DNA from: Afipia massiliensis
GTDB taxonomy: Bacteria; Pseudomonadota; Alphaproteobacteria; Rhizobiales; Xanthobacteraceae
DNA: 64,000 bases
Assembly (NCBI RefSeq): GCF_001006325.2
Contig: NZ_LBIA02000001.1
Span: forward strand, 1 to 64,000
Direction: 5' to 3'
Below, piece after piece: positions 17,030-26,190 of the stretch (position 1 is its first letter; every line of letters starts with the position of its first letter). A program made the position numbers and the translations under genes. A model generated the notes under the pieces. The model was given only the letters and a program-made list of their open reading frames with translations. It had not been told where the DNA came from and ran no database searches.

Positions 17030-18208
17030 ATGAAGACGGTTCTGTTTGCCTGGGAGAACGGCGGCGGGTTTGGCCATATCGCAAATCTGGGACGCTTTGC
17101 TGCGCTGCTGAGGCACCACGAGATACGCCCGGTTTTTGTGCTGAAGCATCCGGAAACCGCGCGTCTGCTGGAGACCGACGCAGAGGTACTTCAGGCTCCG
17201 CCGTGGCCGGTGACTGCTTCTGACGAAAATTCCTTTCGCTCGACAGCGACGATGCACGACCAACTGGCATCAGCGGGTCTGGCCGATGAGCATGGCTTGC
17301 GATCGTTGCTGCAAGCGTGGGACCACATTTTCAAAACCATTGCTCCGGACCTTGTCGTCGCGGACTCTGCGCCCGCGGCAAGCATGATGTCGCATAGACG
17401 GATTCCGTTGATCGTGGTCGGAAACGGATACACCGCCCCTCCCGGCGAAATGAAACGCTTTCCGCCGCTTCATCGTGTTCATCCTCCACGCTGGAGCGAA
17501 GACGAAACGCTGGGAACGGTCAATCGCGTGCTGCAATCTCTGGGCCGGCCTCCCCTTGAACGGCTGCCGCAAATATTTTCCGGCGATGCGCAGATCATTC
17601 TCACCTTTTCGATGCTCGATCCCTATGATTTGCAGAGATCTGGCCCGCTCGCTGGCCCCATCTTCGACACTCCGCCGCTCGAAGGCCGGAAAGATGCGGA
17701 CCACATCTTCGTCTACCTGTCGCGAGGCGTGTTATCCAAACTTCCTTTCGACATCGTTCCGGCATTGCTCCCTCATGCCAGCCGTCTCATTGTTTCAGCT
17801 CCAGGCATGGCGAGCGGGCAGTCCGACGACCTGTTGCGTCGCGGAGCGCAGGTCTATGCACAACATTTGCCATTGAGCGAGACGTTGGCATCGACACGGC
17901 TCGTCATTCATTTCGGCGGAGGCGGACTGGCAGCTCACGCAATTGCCGCGGGTATCCCTCAACTCGTCGTGGCAACTCACATCGAGCAGCTTCTGAACGG
18001 GCTCCAGCTCGAAAAGGCACGCCTCGGAAAGGTCATTGATAGTTTCCAGCCACAGGCCGACATCTCCAAGTCGCTGGATGCGATCCTCGCTGACGATGGC
18101 ATGCGACAACATGCGGCGCGGGTCGGTCATACGCATCGCGAAATGCTGACGAACATGAAGCCGCTTGAAACATTCGAAGCCGCCGCCCTGAAACTTCTCG
18201 GCAAATAG
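17030..18208 (+). CDS. GT-B fold glycosyltransferase (UGT/MGT-like)
   Basis: The 392-residue protein opens with VLFAWENGGGFGHI, a glycine-rich acceptor-side loop, and its C-terminal half carries FGGGGLAAHAIAAGIPQLV followed by a Q-rich turn. These are the nucleotide-sugar-binding features of GT1-type GT-B enzymes. It would transfer a sugar from a nucleotide donor to an unknown acceptor. The chosen ATG has GGAAAG ten bases before it. An in-frame ATG at 17012 lacks a site. It is divergent from the two-domain glycosyltransferase across only 55 bases, suggesting shared control and a common glycan product. Confidence 0.8.
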   Translation: MKTVLFAWENGGGFGHIANLGRFAALLRHHEIRPVFVLKHPETARLLETDAEVLQAPPWPVTASDENSFRSTATMHDQLASAGLADEHGLRSLLQAWDHIFKTIAPDLVVADSAPAASMMSHRRIPLIVVGNGYTAPPGEMKRFPPLHRVHPPRWSEDETLGTVNRVLQSLGRPPLERLPQIFSGDAQIILTFSMLDPYDLQRSGPLAGPIFDTPPLEGRKDADHIFVYLSRGVLSKLPFDIVPALLPHASRLIVSAPGMASGQSDDLLRRGAQVYAQHLPLSETLASTRLVIHFGGGGLAAHAIAAGIPQLVVATHIEQLLNGLQLEKARLGKVIDSFQPQADISKSLDAILADDGMRQHAARVGHTHREMLTNMKPLETFEAAALKLLGK

Positions 18209-18295
18209 CCGAGTGCCTTCAGCAAGCGTGCATGCCAGCCCCTATTTTTCGCTCCGGGGACGCCACTTGCCTGCGGCTGGGATTACCGGCATAAA

Positions 18296-18313
18296 GTTAA
18301 TCGACCAATTAAC
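18296..18313. promoter_or_regulatory. Inverted repeat GTTAAT-N6-ATTAAC upstream of the DUF35 gene
   Basis: Perfect 6-bp half-sites separated by six bases, centred about 38 bases before the DUF35-protein start. The size and AT-rich symmetric half-sites suit a TetR-family operator. Similar TTAATC-A-C words occur twice in the divergent promoter at 28628-28647, in the same catabolic region. Confidence 0.5.
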
Positions 18314-18342
18314 AAAAGCCAACGATCAGGGAGAGACTGCAG

Positions 18343-18756
18343 ATGGCTGCACCTTCGCGCGCCTTACCGGTGCCTACGCCGGAAACCAAACACTTCTGGG
18401 AAGGAACCCAGGCGAATGAGCTGCGTCTGCAACGCTGCGACGACTGCTCGAACGTCTATTTCCCGCCCCGTCCGTTCTGTCCGTCATGCGCCTCGCGCAA
18501 GGTCAGCGCGTTCAAGGCCAGCGGCAAGGGCAAGCTTTACAGCTACGTGATCAACCACCGTCCCGCCGCCCCGGGATTCACGCCGCCTTACGCCATCGCG
18601 GTTGTCGAACTCGATGAAGGTCCGCGGATGATGAGCAATATTCTCGATTGTCCGCAGACGCCTGAAGCTCTCGTGCTCGACATGAAGCTTGAAGTCGCGT
18701 TCGAGATAGTCAGCGACAAGATCACCCTTCCCCAGTTTCGTCCGGCGAAGGGCTAA
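18343..18756 (+). CDS. Zn-ribbon/OB-fold protein (DUF35 family)
   Basis: A 137-residue protein with a rubredoxin-like zinc ribbon (Cys32, Cys35, Cys46, Cys49 in CDDC and CPSC) followed by an OB-fold beginning near KASGKGKLYSYVI. DUF35 proteins form complexes with thiolase-like partners, as in steroid side-chain Ltp2 aldolases and archaeal HMG-CoA synthase, where they bind the acyl-CoA. The partner is encoded directly downstream, five bases away. A GGGAGAG ribosome site precedes the ATG. It is the first gene of a three-gene unit and lies under a palindromic operator candidate. Confidence 0.9.
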   Translation: MAAPSRALPVPTPETKHFWEGTQANELRLQRCDDCSNVYFPPRPFCPSCASRKVSAFKASGKGKLYSYVINHRPAAPGFTPPYAIAVVELDEGPRMMSNILDCPQTPEALVLDMKLEVAFEIVSDKITLPQFRPAKG

Positions 18757-18761
18757 ACATC

Positions 18762-19901
18762 ATGCGAAGAAATCAGGTTGCCGTCGTCGGCGCGGCAGAA
18801 ACCACCAAGCTCGGCGTCATTCCCGACGTATCTCAAATCCAACTGCACGCCGACGCCGCGCTGAACGCACTGGCGGATGCGGGACTAAAGCTGTCGGACA
18901 TCGACGGTATCGCCACCGCTGTCGAGACGCCGCAACAGCTCGCCCATTACCTCGGCATCACGCCGACCTGGGTCGACGGCACGTCGGTCGGCGGCTGCTC
19001 GTTCATGCTTCATGTTCGCCACGCGGCCGCAGCGATTGAAGCCGGTTTGTGCAAGACCGTCCTCATCACCCATGCCGAAAGCGGCAAGTCGATGATCGGC
19101 AAGCTGCCGCGCTCGATTCCCGCAGACAGCCTACAGGGCCAATTCGAAGCGCCGTTCGGCATCTATGGCCCGCCGAGCATGTTCCCGATTCCCGTGCTGC
19201 GCTACATGAAAACCTACGGCATCACCCACGAGCAAATCGCGATGGTGTCGGTGGTTCAGCGCGAATGGGCCGCGAAGAACCCGCGCGCCATGATGAAGGA
19301 CCCGATCACCGTCGAGGACGTGCTCAACTCGCGGATGATCGCCTATCCGTTCCGCATTCTTCAGTGCTGCCTCGTCACCGACGGCGGCGGTGCGCTGATC
19401 CTGACCAGTGCCGACCGCGCCAAGGACTTCCCGCAAAAGCCGGTTTATATCTTGGGCACCGGCGAGAGCGTCGAAACGCCGATGGTCAGCCAGATGGAAA
19501 CCTTCAACTCGTCACGCGCGTTCAAGGTTGCGGGACCGACGGCGTTCCGCGAAGCAGGCATTGCACACAAGGACGTCGATCACCTGATGATCTACGACGC
19601 CTTTGCACATCTGCCGCTGTTCGGTCTCGGCGATCTCGGCTTCATGCCGCATGAAGAAACCGGCAAGTTCATCGCCGACCGCAACACTGCCATCGGCGGC
19701 AAGCTGCCGATGAACACCAACGGCGGCGGTCTCAGCTACATGCATTCGGGCATGTACGGAATGTACGCGCTGCAGGAAAGCGTGCGGCAGATGCGCGGCA
19801 TCGCGCCGGCACAGGTGCCGGGCGCGAAGATCTCAGTCTGCCACGGCGTCGGCGGCATGTTCGCCGCCAGCGGCACTATCATTTTCACCAACGAACGCTG
19901 A
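18762..19901 (+). CDS. Thiolase-fold protein (SCP2/Ltp-type lipid-transfer thiolase)
   Basis: The 379-residue protein has the non-classical thiolase fold: VGGCSFMLHV with Cys79 at the nucleophile position, NTNGGGLSYMHSG near 315-327 and a CHGVGG block near the C-terminus. The standard thiolase GHP and CxGGG sequences are not kept exactly. This fits the Ltp2/SCP-x branch, which performs retro-aldol or thiolytic cleavage of branched acyl-CoA with a DUF35 partner. That partner is the preceding gene. The following gene encodes an SDR dehydrogenase 23 bases on. The acyl-CoA substrate is unknown. Confidence 0.85.
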   Translation: MRRNQVAVVGAAETTKLGVIPDVSQIQLHADAALNALADAGLKLSDIDGIATAVETPQQLAHYLGITPTWVDGTSVGGCSFMLHVRHAAAAIEAGLCKTVLITHAESGKSMIGKLPRSIPADSLQGQFEAPFGIYGPPSMFPIPVLRYMKTYGITHEQIAMVSVVQREWAAKNPRAMMKDPITVEDVLNSRMIAYPFRILQCCLVTDGGGALILTSADRAKDFPQKPVYILGTGESVETPMVSQMETFNSSRAFKVAGPTAFREAGIAHKDVDHLMIYDAFAHLPLFGLGDLGFMPHEETGKFIADRNTAIGGKLPMNTNGGGLSYMHSGMYGMYALQESVRQMRGIAPAQVPGAKISVCHGVGGMFAASGTIIFTNER

Positions 19902-19924
19902 CAGCGAAAACAGGAGCTAAAGTC

Positions 19925-20845
19925 ATGTCACAGAAGAAATCGCTGGACGGCAAGGTCATCATCGTCACCGGCGCGGGCCGCGGCATCGGCCGCGAGATCG
20001 CGCTGCTCGCCGCCGCAGAAGGCGCCAAGGTCGTGGTCAATGATCCCGGCGTTGCCGCCGACGGATCGGGCACCAATGCGGCGCCCGCCGAAGAGGTCGT
20101 CGAGGAAATCAAGAAGCGCGGCGGCACCGCCGTTGCGAATTTCGAGACGGTTGCCGAAGCAATCCCTGCCAGCAAGATCATCAAGCAGGCTATCGACACC
20201 TACGGCAAGCTGGATGGCGTCGTGAACAACGCCGGCATCCTGCGCGATGCAATCTTCCATCGCATGAGCGTCGAAGCGTTCGAGTCCGTCATCAAGGTTC
20301 ACCTGATGGGCTCGTTCTACACCTCGCACGCCGCTGCCCGCATTTTCCGCGAGCAGGAAAGCGGCGCATTTGTCCACTTTACCTCGACCTCGGGCCTGAT
20401 CGGAAATTTCGGCCAAGCAAACTACGCCGCCGCCAAGCTCGGCATCGTCGGCCTGTCGAAGTCCATCGCACTCGACATGGAACGCTTCAACGTGCGCTCG
20501 AACTGCGTGTCGCCGTTCGCATGGAGCCGCCTGATCGGCACCATTCCGACCGAGACCGAGGAAGAGAAGGCCCGCGTCGCGCGCATGCAGCAGATGGGGC
20601 CGGAGAAGATCGCGCCGCTGTCCACGTTCCTGCTCGGCGACGCCGCTAAGGACGTCACCGGACAGATCTTCGCGGTCCGCATGAACGAGATCTTCCTGAT
20701 GGGCCAGTCGCGTCCATTGCGGTCGATCCACCGCGCCGAAGGCTGGACGCCCCAGACCATTGCAGAGCATGGCATGCCCGCACTCAAGTCGTCGTTCTAC
20801 AAGCTCGACCGTTCCGCGGATATTTTCAGCTGGGATGCGATTTAG
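19925..20845 (+). CDS. SDR-family 3-hydroxyacyl-CoA dehydrogenase-like oxidoreductase
   Basis: A 306-residue short-chain dehydrogenase. The cofactor motif TGAGRGIG is at 15-22, NNAG at 101-104, and the catalytic Tyr167-AAA-Lys171 follows a serine/threonine block at 153-156. The sequence NNAGILRDAIFHRM and the C-terminal extension resemble the dehydrogenase domain of peroxisomal multifunctional enzyme type 2. That suggests NAD-dependent oxidation of a 3-hydroxyacyl-CoA just before the thiolase step encoded upstream. The gene belongs to the DUF35-thiolase-SDR unit. Confidence 0.87.
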   Translation: MSQKKSLDGKVIIVTGAGRGIGREIALLAAAEGAKVVVNDPGVAADGSGTNAAPAEEVVEEIKKRGGTAVANFETVAEAIPASKIIKQAIDTYGKLDGVVNNAGILRDAIFHRMSVEAFESVIKVHLMGSFYTSHAAARIFREQESGAFVHFTSTSGLIGNFGQANYAAAKLGIVGLSKSIALDMERFNVRSNCVSPFAWSRLIGTIPTETEEEKARVARMQQMGPEKIAPLSTFLLGDAAKDVTGQIFAVRMNEIFLMGQSRPLRSIHRAEGWTPQTIAEHGMPALKSSFYKLDRSADIFSWDAI

Positions 20846-20934
20846 CGCGCTCCAAAACGATCAAAGGACTCGCCTGCAATCCGGTCTTGTGCGGGCAGAC
20901 CTTCCGTTCGCCGATACGCTTAAAATCGTGCTTG

Positions 20935-20957
20935 TTGTATGCACTGAACTAATACAA
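20935..20957. promoter_or_regulatory. TTGTAT-N11-ATACAA dyad before the amidohydrolase gene
   Basis: A perfect 6-bp inverted repeat with an 11-base spacer ends 45 bases before the amidohydrolase start. The spacing is that of LysR-type T-N11-A sites. TTGTTG near 20934 and TAATAC at 20950 could also serve as promoter elements, so the symmetry may partly be coincidental. Confidence 0.4.
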
Positions 20958-21002
20958 ATTTGGAAACACAAAAAGACGCAGCACGCTCAACAAGGCAGCT
21001 GA

Positions 21003-22367
21003 ATGATCGCTTGGCAACTGATGCGGATCTGTCTCGGGCATTTTTCCCGGATCGCTCTGGGTTGGGTTTTGGTCGCATTCGCGTCGCCTGTCGCCGCTCA
21101 GCAAGGCGCGCCGTCCGAAACGCTATTTCGCAACGTGCGGGTGCTCGACGTCCTGAAGGGCGAGTTGGGCCCGGCCACCGACGTGCTCGTGCGCGGCAAC
21201 CGGGTCGCAGCCATCGGCGCGTCCGGCAAGGCAGCGGCAGGCGCGACGGTTATCGACGGTCAGGGACGTACCCTGATGCCCGGCTTGATCGATGTTCATG
21301 TCCACATCAGCTTCGGAAGTCTGCTGTTTCCGCAGCTCAATGATCCCAAGACCTCGCCCGAGAAACTTGGCACCGCGATGTCGAACTCAGCGGAGCAGAT
21401 GCTGTTGCGCGGTTTCACCGCCGTTCGCGACATGGGCGGTCCGATCTTTCCGCTGAAGCGCGCCATAGATGCCGGCAAGACCCTTGGCCCACGCATCTGG
21501 CCGTCGGGGGCGGTGGTTTCGCAGACGTCCGGCCACGGCGATTTCCGTGCGCCCAGCGAACGGTCGCGGCGCTTCTTCGGCAAGCCATCGCGCGCGGAGG
21601 AATACGGCGCAACCTTCATCGCCGATGGCCGCGACGAGGTCCTGACCGCAACGCGCGAGAATCTGCGGATGGGCGCGAGCCAGATCAAGTTGATGGCGGG
21701 TGGCGGCACATCATCCGCCTACGATCCCATCGACGTGACGCAATATACATCGGACGAAATGAAAGCCGCCGTCGAGGCCGCCGACGACTGGAACACCTAC
21801 GTCGCCGTGCATGCCTATACGCCCCGCGCGGTGCGGCGCGCCATCGATGCCGGCGTCAAATGCATCGAGCATGGCCAGTTGCTCGACGAGCCGACCATCG
21901 AATTGATGGCCCGACGCGGTATCTGGCTGAGCGCGCAGAATCTTATACCGGACTCGCCCAACATGACTCCGGAGCGGCGCAAGAAGCGCGCAGACATCAT
22001 CGAAGGCAATGCGCGTCTATGGCCGATGGCGAAAAAACACGGCGTCAAACTTGCGTGGGGTACCGATCTTCTATTCGAGCCGGAACTGAATGCCCAACAG
22101 AACGCCCTCATCCTGGCCCTGCGGCAATGGTTTACGCCGGCGGAAGTCCTCAAGATGGTGACCTATGACAACGCGCAACTGCTGGCGTTGAGCGGTCCCC
22201 GCACGCCCTACGAAGGCAAACTCGGCATCGTCGAGGAAGGCGCTCTCGCAGACCTAATCCTCGTCAATGGCGATCCGCTCGCGAAACTCGACCTGATCGC
22301 CGATCCGGGAAAGAATTTCTCCGTCATCATGAAGGATGGCGTCATCTACAAGGGAGCGCAGCGCTGA
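21003..22367 (+). CDS. Exported amidohydrolase-superfamily metal hydrolase
   Basis: The 454-residue protein has an N-terminal signal peptide (hydrophobic IALGWVLVAFASPVAA, cleavage after about residue 32) and an amidohydrolase TIM barrel. The metal ligands His99 and His101 are in DVHVH, KLMAGGG supplies the bridging lysine strand, VHAYTP and CIEHG hold the later histidines, and WGTDLL the catalytic aspartate. This subgroup includes Xaa-Pro dipeptidase-like and imidazolonepropionase-related enzymes that hydrolyse amide bonds. The export signal places it in the periplasm. The exact substrate is unknown. It stands alone, convergent with a crotonase gene. Confidence 0.87.
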   Translation: MIAWQLMRICLGHFSRIALGWVLVAFASPVAAQQGAPSETLFRNVRVLDVLKGELGPATDVLVRGNRVAAIGASGKAAAGATVIDGQGRTLMPGLIDVHVHISFGSLLFPQLNDPKTSPEKLGTAMSNSAEQMLLRGFTAVRDMGGPIFPLKRAIDAGKTLGPRIWPSGAVVSQTSGHGDFRAPSERSRRFFGKPSRAEEYGATFIADGRDEVLTATRENLRMGASQIKLMAGGGTSSAYDPIDVTQYTSDEMKAAVEAADDWNTYVAVHAYTPRAVRRAIDAGVKCIEHGQLLDEPTIELMARRGIWLSAQNLIPDSPNMTPERRKKRADIIEGNARLWPMAKKHGVKLAWGTDLLFEPELNAQQNALILALRQWFTPAEVLKMVTYDNAQLLALSGPRTPYEGKLGIVEEGALADLILVNGDPLAKLDLIADPGKNFSVIMKDGVIYKGAQR

Positions 22368-22393
22368 TTGCGCTGCTCGCCTGTAACCTCGCC

Positions 22394-23185
22394 TTATCCG
22401 AATGATCCATGCCGGCCTTGCCCGCTGGCAAAGCGCGTGGCTCCTTCAAGCGTCTCCCCGGAGGCGATGATGCCAAGACCACCCTGCATCTCGTCGTTGA
22501 TCGCGTCTTCTTCCTCGAGATCCCATTGACGCAGCGCGGAGCGCTTGTCGTTGCGCAGGCAGCCTTGCGGGAAACGCGCAAGCTCTTGCGCTAGAGCAAC
22601 AGCATGTGCCCGCGCCTCGCCCTTCGGCACAAGGCGATTGGCGATCCCGATATCGAACGACTCCTTCGCATCGACCGGACGTCCTGTGAGGATCAGATCC
22701 ATCGCGCGCGAATGCCCGATCAGCCGCGGCAGCCGGATGGTGCCGAGATCAATCAGCGGCACACCGAAGCGGCGGCAGAAAATGCCGAAGGTCGCACCCT
22801 CTCCCACCACGCGCATATCCGCCCACAACGCCAGTTCCATTCCGCCGGCAACGGCATGGCCTTCGACCGCCGCGATCACCGGCTTGCTGAGACGCAAACG
22901 GCTCGGGCCCATCGGTGCGATGGTGTCGTGACCACCGAGCTCGCGCTTCTTCTCGCGATCACCCAGCGCGACGGCTTTCAGATCGGCGCCGGCGCAGAAC
23001 GCGCCGCCGGTGCCGGTGAACACCGCAACTGAAGAATTCGGATCGGCATCGAATGCGCGGAAGGCATCGAACAGGCGGCGCGCCGTCGCGCCATCGACGG
23101 CATTCTTGCGCTCGGGCCGGTTGATGGAAACGATGGTGACGGGTCCCTCGCGCTCGACAAGAATCGTGTCGGTGTCGGTCATCAT
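22394..23185 (-). CDS. Crotonase-fold protein lacking the canonical glutamates
   Basis: A 263-residue crotonase-superfamily protein with oxyanion-hole segments CAGADLK (64-70) and GHAVAGGMELAL (109-120). At the positions of the two catalytic glutamates of enoyl-CoA hydratase I see other residues: FGVPLIDLG where the first glutamate should be, and an aspartate in RAMDLILTG at the second. The usual hydratase activity is therefore doubtful. A related hydrolase, isomerase or decarboxylase reaction on a CoA ester is possible. Two adjacent ATGs follow GGAGGG; the second is better spaced. It ends 26 bases from the convergent amidohydrolase. Confidence 0.85.
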   Translation of the reverse strand: MMTDTDTILVEREGPVTIVSINRPERKNAVDGATARRLFDAFRAFDADPNSSVAVFTGTGGAFCAGADLKAVALGDREKKRELGGHDTIAPMGPSRLRLSKPVIAAVEGHAVAGGMELALWADMRVVGEGATFGIFCRRFGVPLIDLGTIRLPRLIGHSRAMDLILTGRPVDAKESFDIGIANRLVPKGEARAHAVALAQELARFPQGCLRNDKRSALRQWDLEEEDAINDEMQGGLGIIASGETLEGATRFASGQGRHGSFG

Positions 23186-23206
23186 TCCCTCCGTTGTTTT
23201 TGATTA

Positions 23207-26017
23207 TTAGCCGCTGTTGCGCAGCCCTGCCGAAATTCCGTTGATGGTGAGCTGAATGCCGCGCAGCACCTGCTCGTCCGTGCTTTGCGCCCGATGTGCC
23301 TGGAGCAGTTCAACCTGCACGTGGTTGAGCGGATCGAGATATGGAAAGCGGTTGCGGATCGAGCGTTCGAGCAGAGGATTTCCCTGCAACAGCCGGTCGT
23401 GCCCCATGATCGTCAGCAAGGTCTCGATGGAATCATGCCACTCGGCACGAATGCGGCCGAAAATAGTGCTGCGCAACTTCTCATCCGGGACGAGATCCGC
23501 ATAGCGCGACGCGATTGCGATGCTGCTCTTTGAAAGCACCATGTCCATGTTCGACAGCAGTGTCTGGAAAAACGGCCACTCGCGATACAGTTCCTGCAGG
23601 AACGCGATTCCTTTGTCGGGATTCTGCTTGACCCAGGCATCAACCGCGCTGCCGAAACCATACCAGCCCGGCAGCATCAGCCGGCATTGCGCCCAACTGA
23701 ACACCCATGGGATCGCGCGCAGGTCTTCGATCTTGCGCGTCTTGGTGCGCGAGGCCGGGCGGCTGCCGATGTTCAGCGTCGAGATTTCCGAAATGACGGT
23801 AGACGCCCAGAAATAGTCCTCGAAGCCTTCGGTTTCATAAACCAGGTTGCGGTAGGCCGCATAAGCAAGATTCGAGAGCTCCTCCATCGCGGCGATGTAC
23901 TCGTCGCGCGGCGCGGAGTGCTTCGGTTGCAACAGGCTTGCTTCCAGCGTCGCGGCCGCGAGAATTTCAAGATTGTGACGGCCGACGTCGGCGTTGGAAT
24001 ACTTGCTGGAAATGATTTCGCCCTGCTCGGTGATACGGATCTGCCCATTCACCGCTCCGCCCGGTTGCGCCAGAATCGCATCGTAGCTTGGCCCGCCGCC
24101 GCGGCCGACCGAACCGCCGCGCCCATGGAACAGACGAAGCCGTACGCCATGGCGCTCGAATACCTCAACGAGACTGATCTCGGCCTTGTAAAGTTCCCAG
24201 CCCGAGGTGACAAAGCCGCCGTCCTTGTTGCTGTCCGAATAGCCGAGCATGACTTCCTGAATGCCGCCGCGGCTGTCGACGAGACGGCGATACTCGGGCA
24301 GCGCGAACAGGCTGTCCATGATTTGCGCGCATTGCCGCAGATCGTCGATAGTCTCGAACAGCGGCACGATGTTCAGGCGGCTGGTGCCGTCCGGCGCCAC
24401 CAAACCCGCTTCTTTCAGTAGTACTGCGACCTCGAGCAGGTCGGATGCGCCCTCGGTCATCGAGATGATGCACTGGGGAATGACCGCACCGCCGAACACC
24501 GCATGCGCTTCAGCGGCCGCGCGCAGCACAGCGAGTTCCTTGATCGTCTCTTCGCCATAGGCAACAAACGGCGACGCCAGTGGACGCGCGGTGTTCAGCT
24601 CGCGCGACAGCAACGCGATCCGCGAGTCTTCCGGCAATTCTCGATAGTTCGTGCCGGGTGCCGCCGCCTCAAAGAGTTCCGCAATGGTGCGCTCGTGCAC
24701 CGCGGAGTTTTGCCGCATGTCGAGCGCGGCAAGATGGAAACCGAAGCAATCCACTGCGCGGCGCAGATGCCGCAGCCTTCCGCGTGCAATCACCAGCGAG
24801 TTGTTGGCGACCAGCGAGGCGTGCAGCACGTCAAGGTCGCGGGCCAGTTCCGCCGGTCCCGCATAAGCCTCGGCATGACCGACCGGAGGCCGGCTGGTTT
24901 CGATCTTGAGCTTCAGCGCAGTCGCGGCAAGGCGCGCGTAGATGCCGGACACAGCCAGGCGATAAGGCTCGCCGCTCCGGTGGGGTGACGGGTCAGGCGA
25001 TTGCTGCGCCAACGCGCGCAACTCAGGCGATACATCCGCGAGATGGGTGGCCAGCGACAGCTCGCCGCCGAGCTCATGCAGTTCGGCGAGATAGAAGCGA
25101 AGCACGCGCGTGCTCTGCATCTGCAATGTTCCACGCATCACGTCAGCGGTGACAAAGGGATTGCCGTCGCGGTCCCCGCCGATCCAGCTTCCCATCTTGA
25201 GGAACGTCGCAAGCCCTGGCGCATCCTGCGCATCGGCGGCGCTGCCGCCCTCTTCGGCCAGCCGGTCTTCCAGCGAGCAATGCAGCCGCGGCACTTCGCG
25301 CAGGAATGTATAGTCATAGAACGACAGGCCGTTGGCGACCTCGTCCAGCACAGTCAGCTTGGTCCGGCGTAGCAGGTTGGTCTGCCACAGCGTCACTACG
25401 GCGCGGCGCAATTGCTCGTCGCTCGCCGCGATTTCATCGACCGTCATCTGGGTCCGCTCACGCGTATTGAGCACGGAAGCGATTTCCATTTCGCGGTCGA
25501 TCGTGCTCTTGCGGCGGACTTCGGTGGGATGTGCGGTCAGAACCGGGCTAGCCAGCGCCTTGGCAAGGAACGTCCGCAGCGCGTCGGCATCGATCCCGGC
25601 CTCCTTTGCGCGCGCCAACGCACGCGACAGCGTGCCGGGGCGCGAGGCCGTTCCCGCCATGTCCTGCGCACGCCGCTGGCGGATGTTGTTCTGGTCTTCG
25701 GCGATATTGGCCAGATGCGAAAAATAGCTGAACGCGCGCACGATGCGAACGGTTTCGGCAATCGACATGCCGTCCAGAATGGTTTCCAGTTCAAGCCGCG
25801 CCGGCTTGTCGTCATCGCGATGGAAGCGGATCGAGGTCTGCCGGATACGTTCGACCAGATCGAAGACGTCGGCCCCCTCCTGGTCGCGCACGGTATCGCC
25901 GAGAATGCGCCCAAGCCGCCGGATGTCGGCGCGCAGCAGCGCATCATCGTCGGATAACGGACTATCGCCGTCCCGAAGCCGGGTGTCACGCGTTCTGGAC
26001 GAAGATGTCTCCGACAT
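23207..26017 (-). CDS. ppc: Phosphoenolpyruvate carboxylase
   Basis: The 936-residue protein shows the full PEP carboxylase signature set: [12 protein letters not shown] with the catalytic histidine, the [15 protein letters not shown] loop, and [19 protein letters not shown]. The C-terminus ends in a variant of the usual RNTG (GLRNSG). It carboxylates PEP to oxaloacetate, replenishing the TCA cycle. The length fits the bacterial family. I start at the ATG at 26017. The upstream frame adds 67 residues with no family similarity. The gene is an island of central metabolism between two acyl-CoA modules. A 173-base gap upstream holds its promoter. Confidence 0.96.
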   Translation of the reverse strand: MSETSSSRTRDTRLRDGDSPLSDDDALLRADIRRLGRILGDTVRDQEGADVFDLVERIRQTSIRFHRDDDKPARLELETILDGMSIAETVRIVRAFSYFSHLANIAEDQNNIRQRRAQDMAGTASRPGTLSRALARAKEAGIDADALRTFLAKALASPVLTAHPTEVRRKSTIDREMEIASVLNTRERTQMTVDEIAASDEQLRRAVVTLWQTNLLRRTKLTVLDEVANGLSFYDYTFLREVPRLHCSLEDRLAEEGGSAADAQDAPGLATFLKMGSWIGGDRDGNPFVTADVMRGTLQMQSTRVLRFYLAELHELGGELSLATHLADVSPELRALAQQSPDPSPHRSGEPYRLAVSGIYARLAATALKLKIETSRPPVGHAEAYAGPAELARDLDVLHASLVANNSLVIARGRLRHLRRAVDCFGFHLAALDMRQNSAVHERTIAELFEAAAPGTNYRELPEDSRIALLSRELNTARPLASPFVAYGEETIKELAVLRAAAEAHAVFGGAVIPQCIISMTEGASDLLEVAVLLKEAGLVAPDGTSRLNIVPLFETIDDLRQCAQIMDSLFALPEYRRLVDSRGGIQEVMLGYSDSNKDGGFVTSGWELYKAEISLVEVFERHGVRLRLFHGRGGSVGRGGGPSYDAILAQPGGAVNGQIRITEQGEIISSKYSNADVGRHNLEILAAATLEASLLQPKHSAPRDEYIAAMEELSNLAYAAYRNLVYETEGFEDYFWASTVISEISTLNIGSRPASRTKTRKIEDLRAIPWVFSWAQCRLMLPGWYGFGSAVDAWVKQNPDKGIAFLQELYREWPFFQTLLSNMDMVLSKSSIAIASRYADLVPDEKLRSTIFGRIRAEWHDSIETLLTIMGHDRLLQGNPLLERSIRNRFPYLDPLNHVQVELLQAHRAQSTDEQVLRGIQLTINGISAGLRNSG

Positions 26018-26190
26018 GGATGATCCGTTTGCGCGAAAAAAACCGGTGTTCCTCCAGTCGCAATTTTTGCACAACGGCGCAAGCACCGGAATACTCATCC
26101 CCGGCGCATTTTGCTCAACCGCTTCGGCGGCCGGCTTGTGATGCCGCATGCTTCCCGCAAGAAACGGCAACCGTTCCGCCTGAAAACGCG

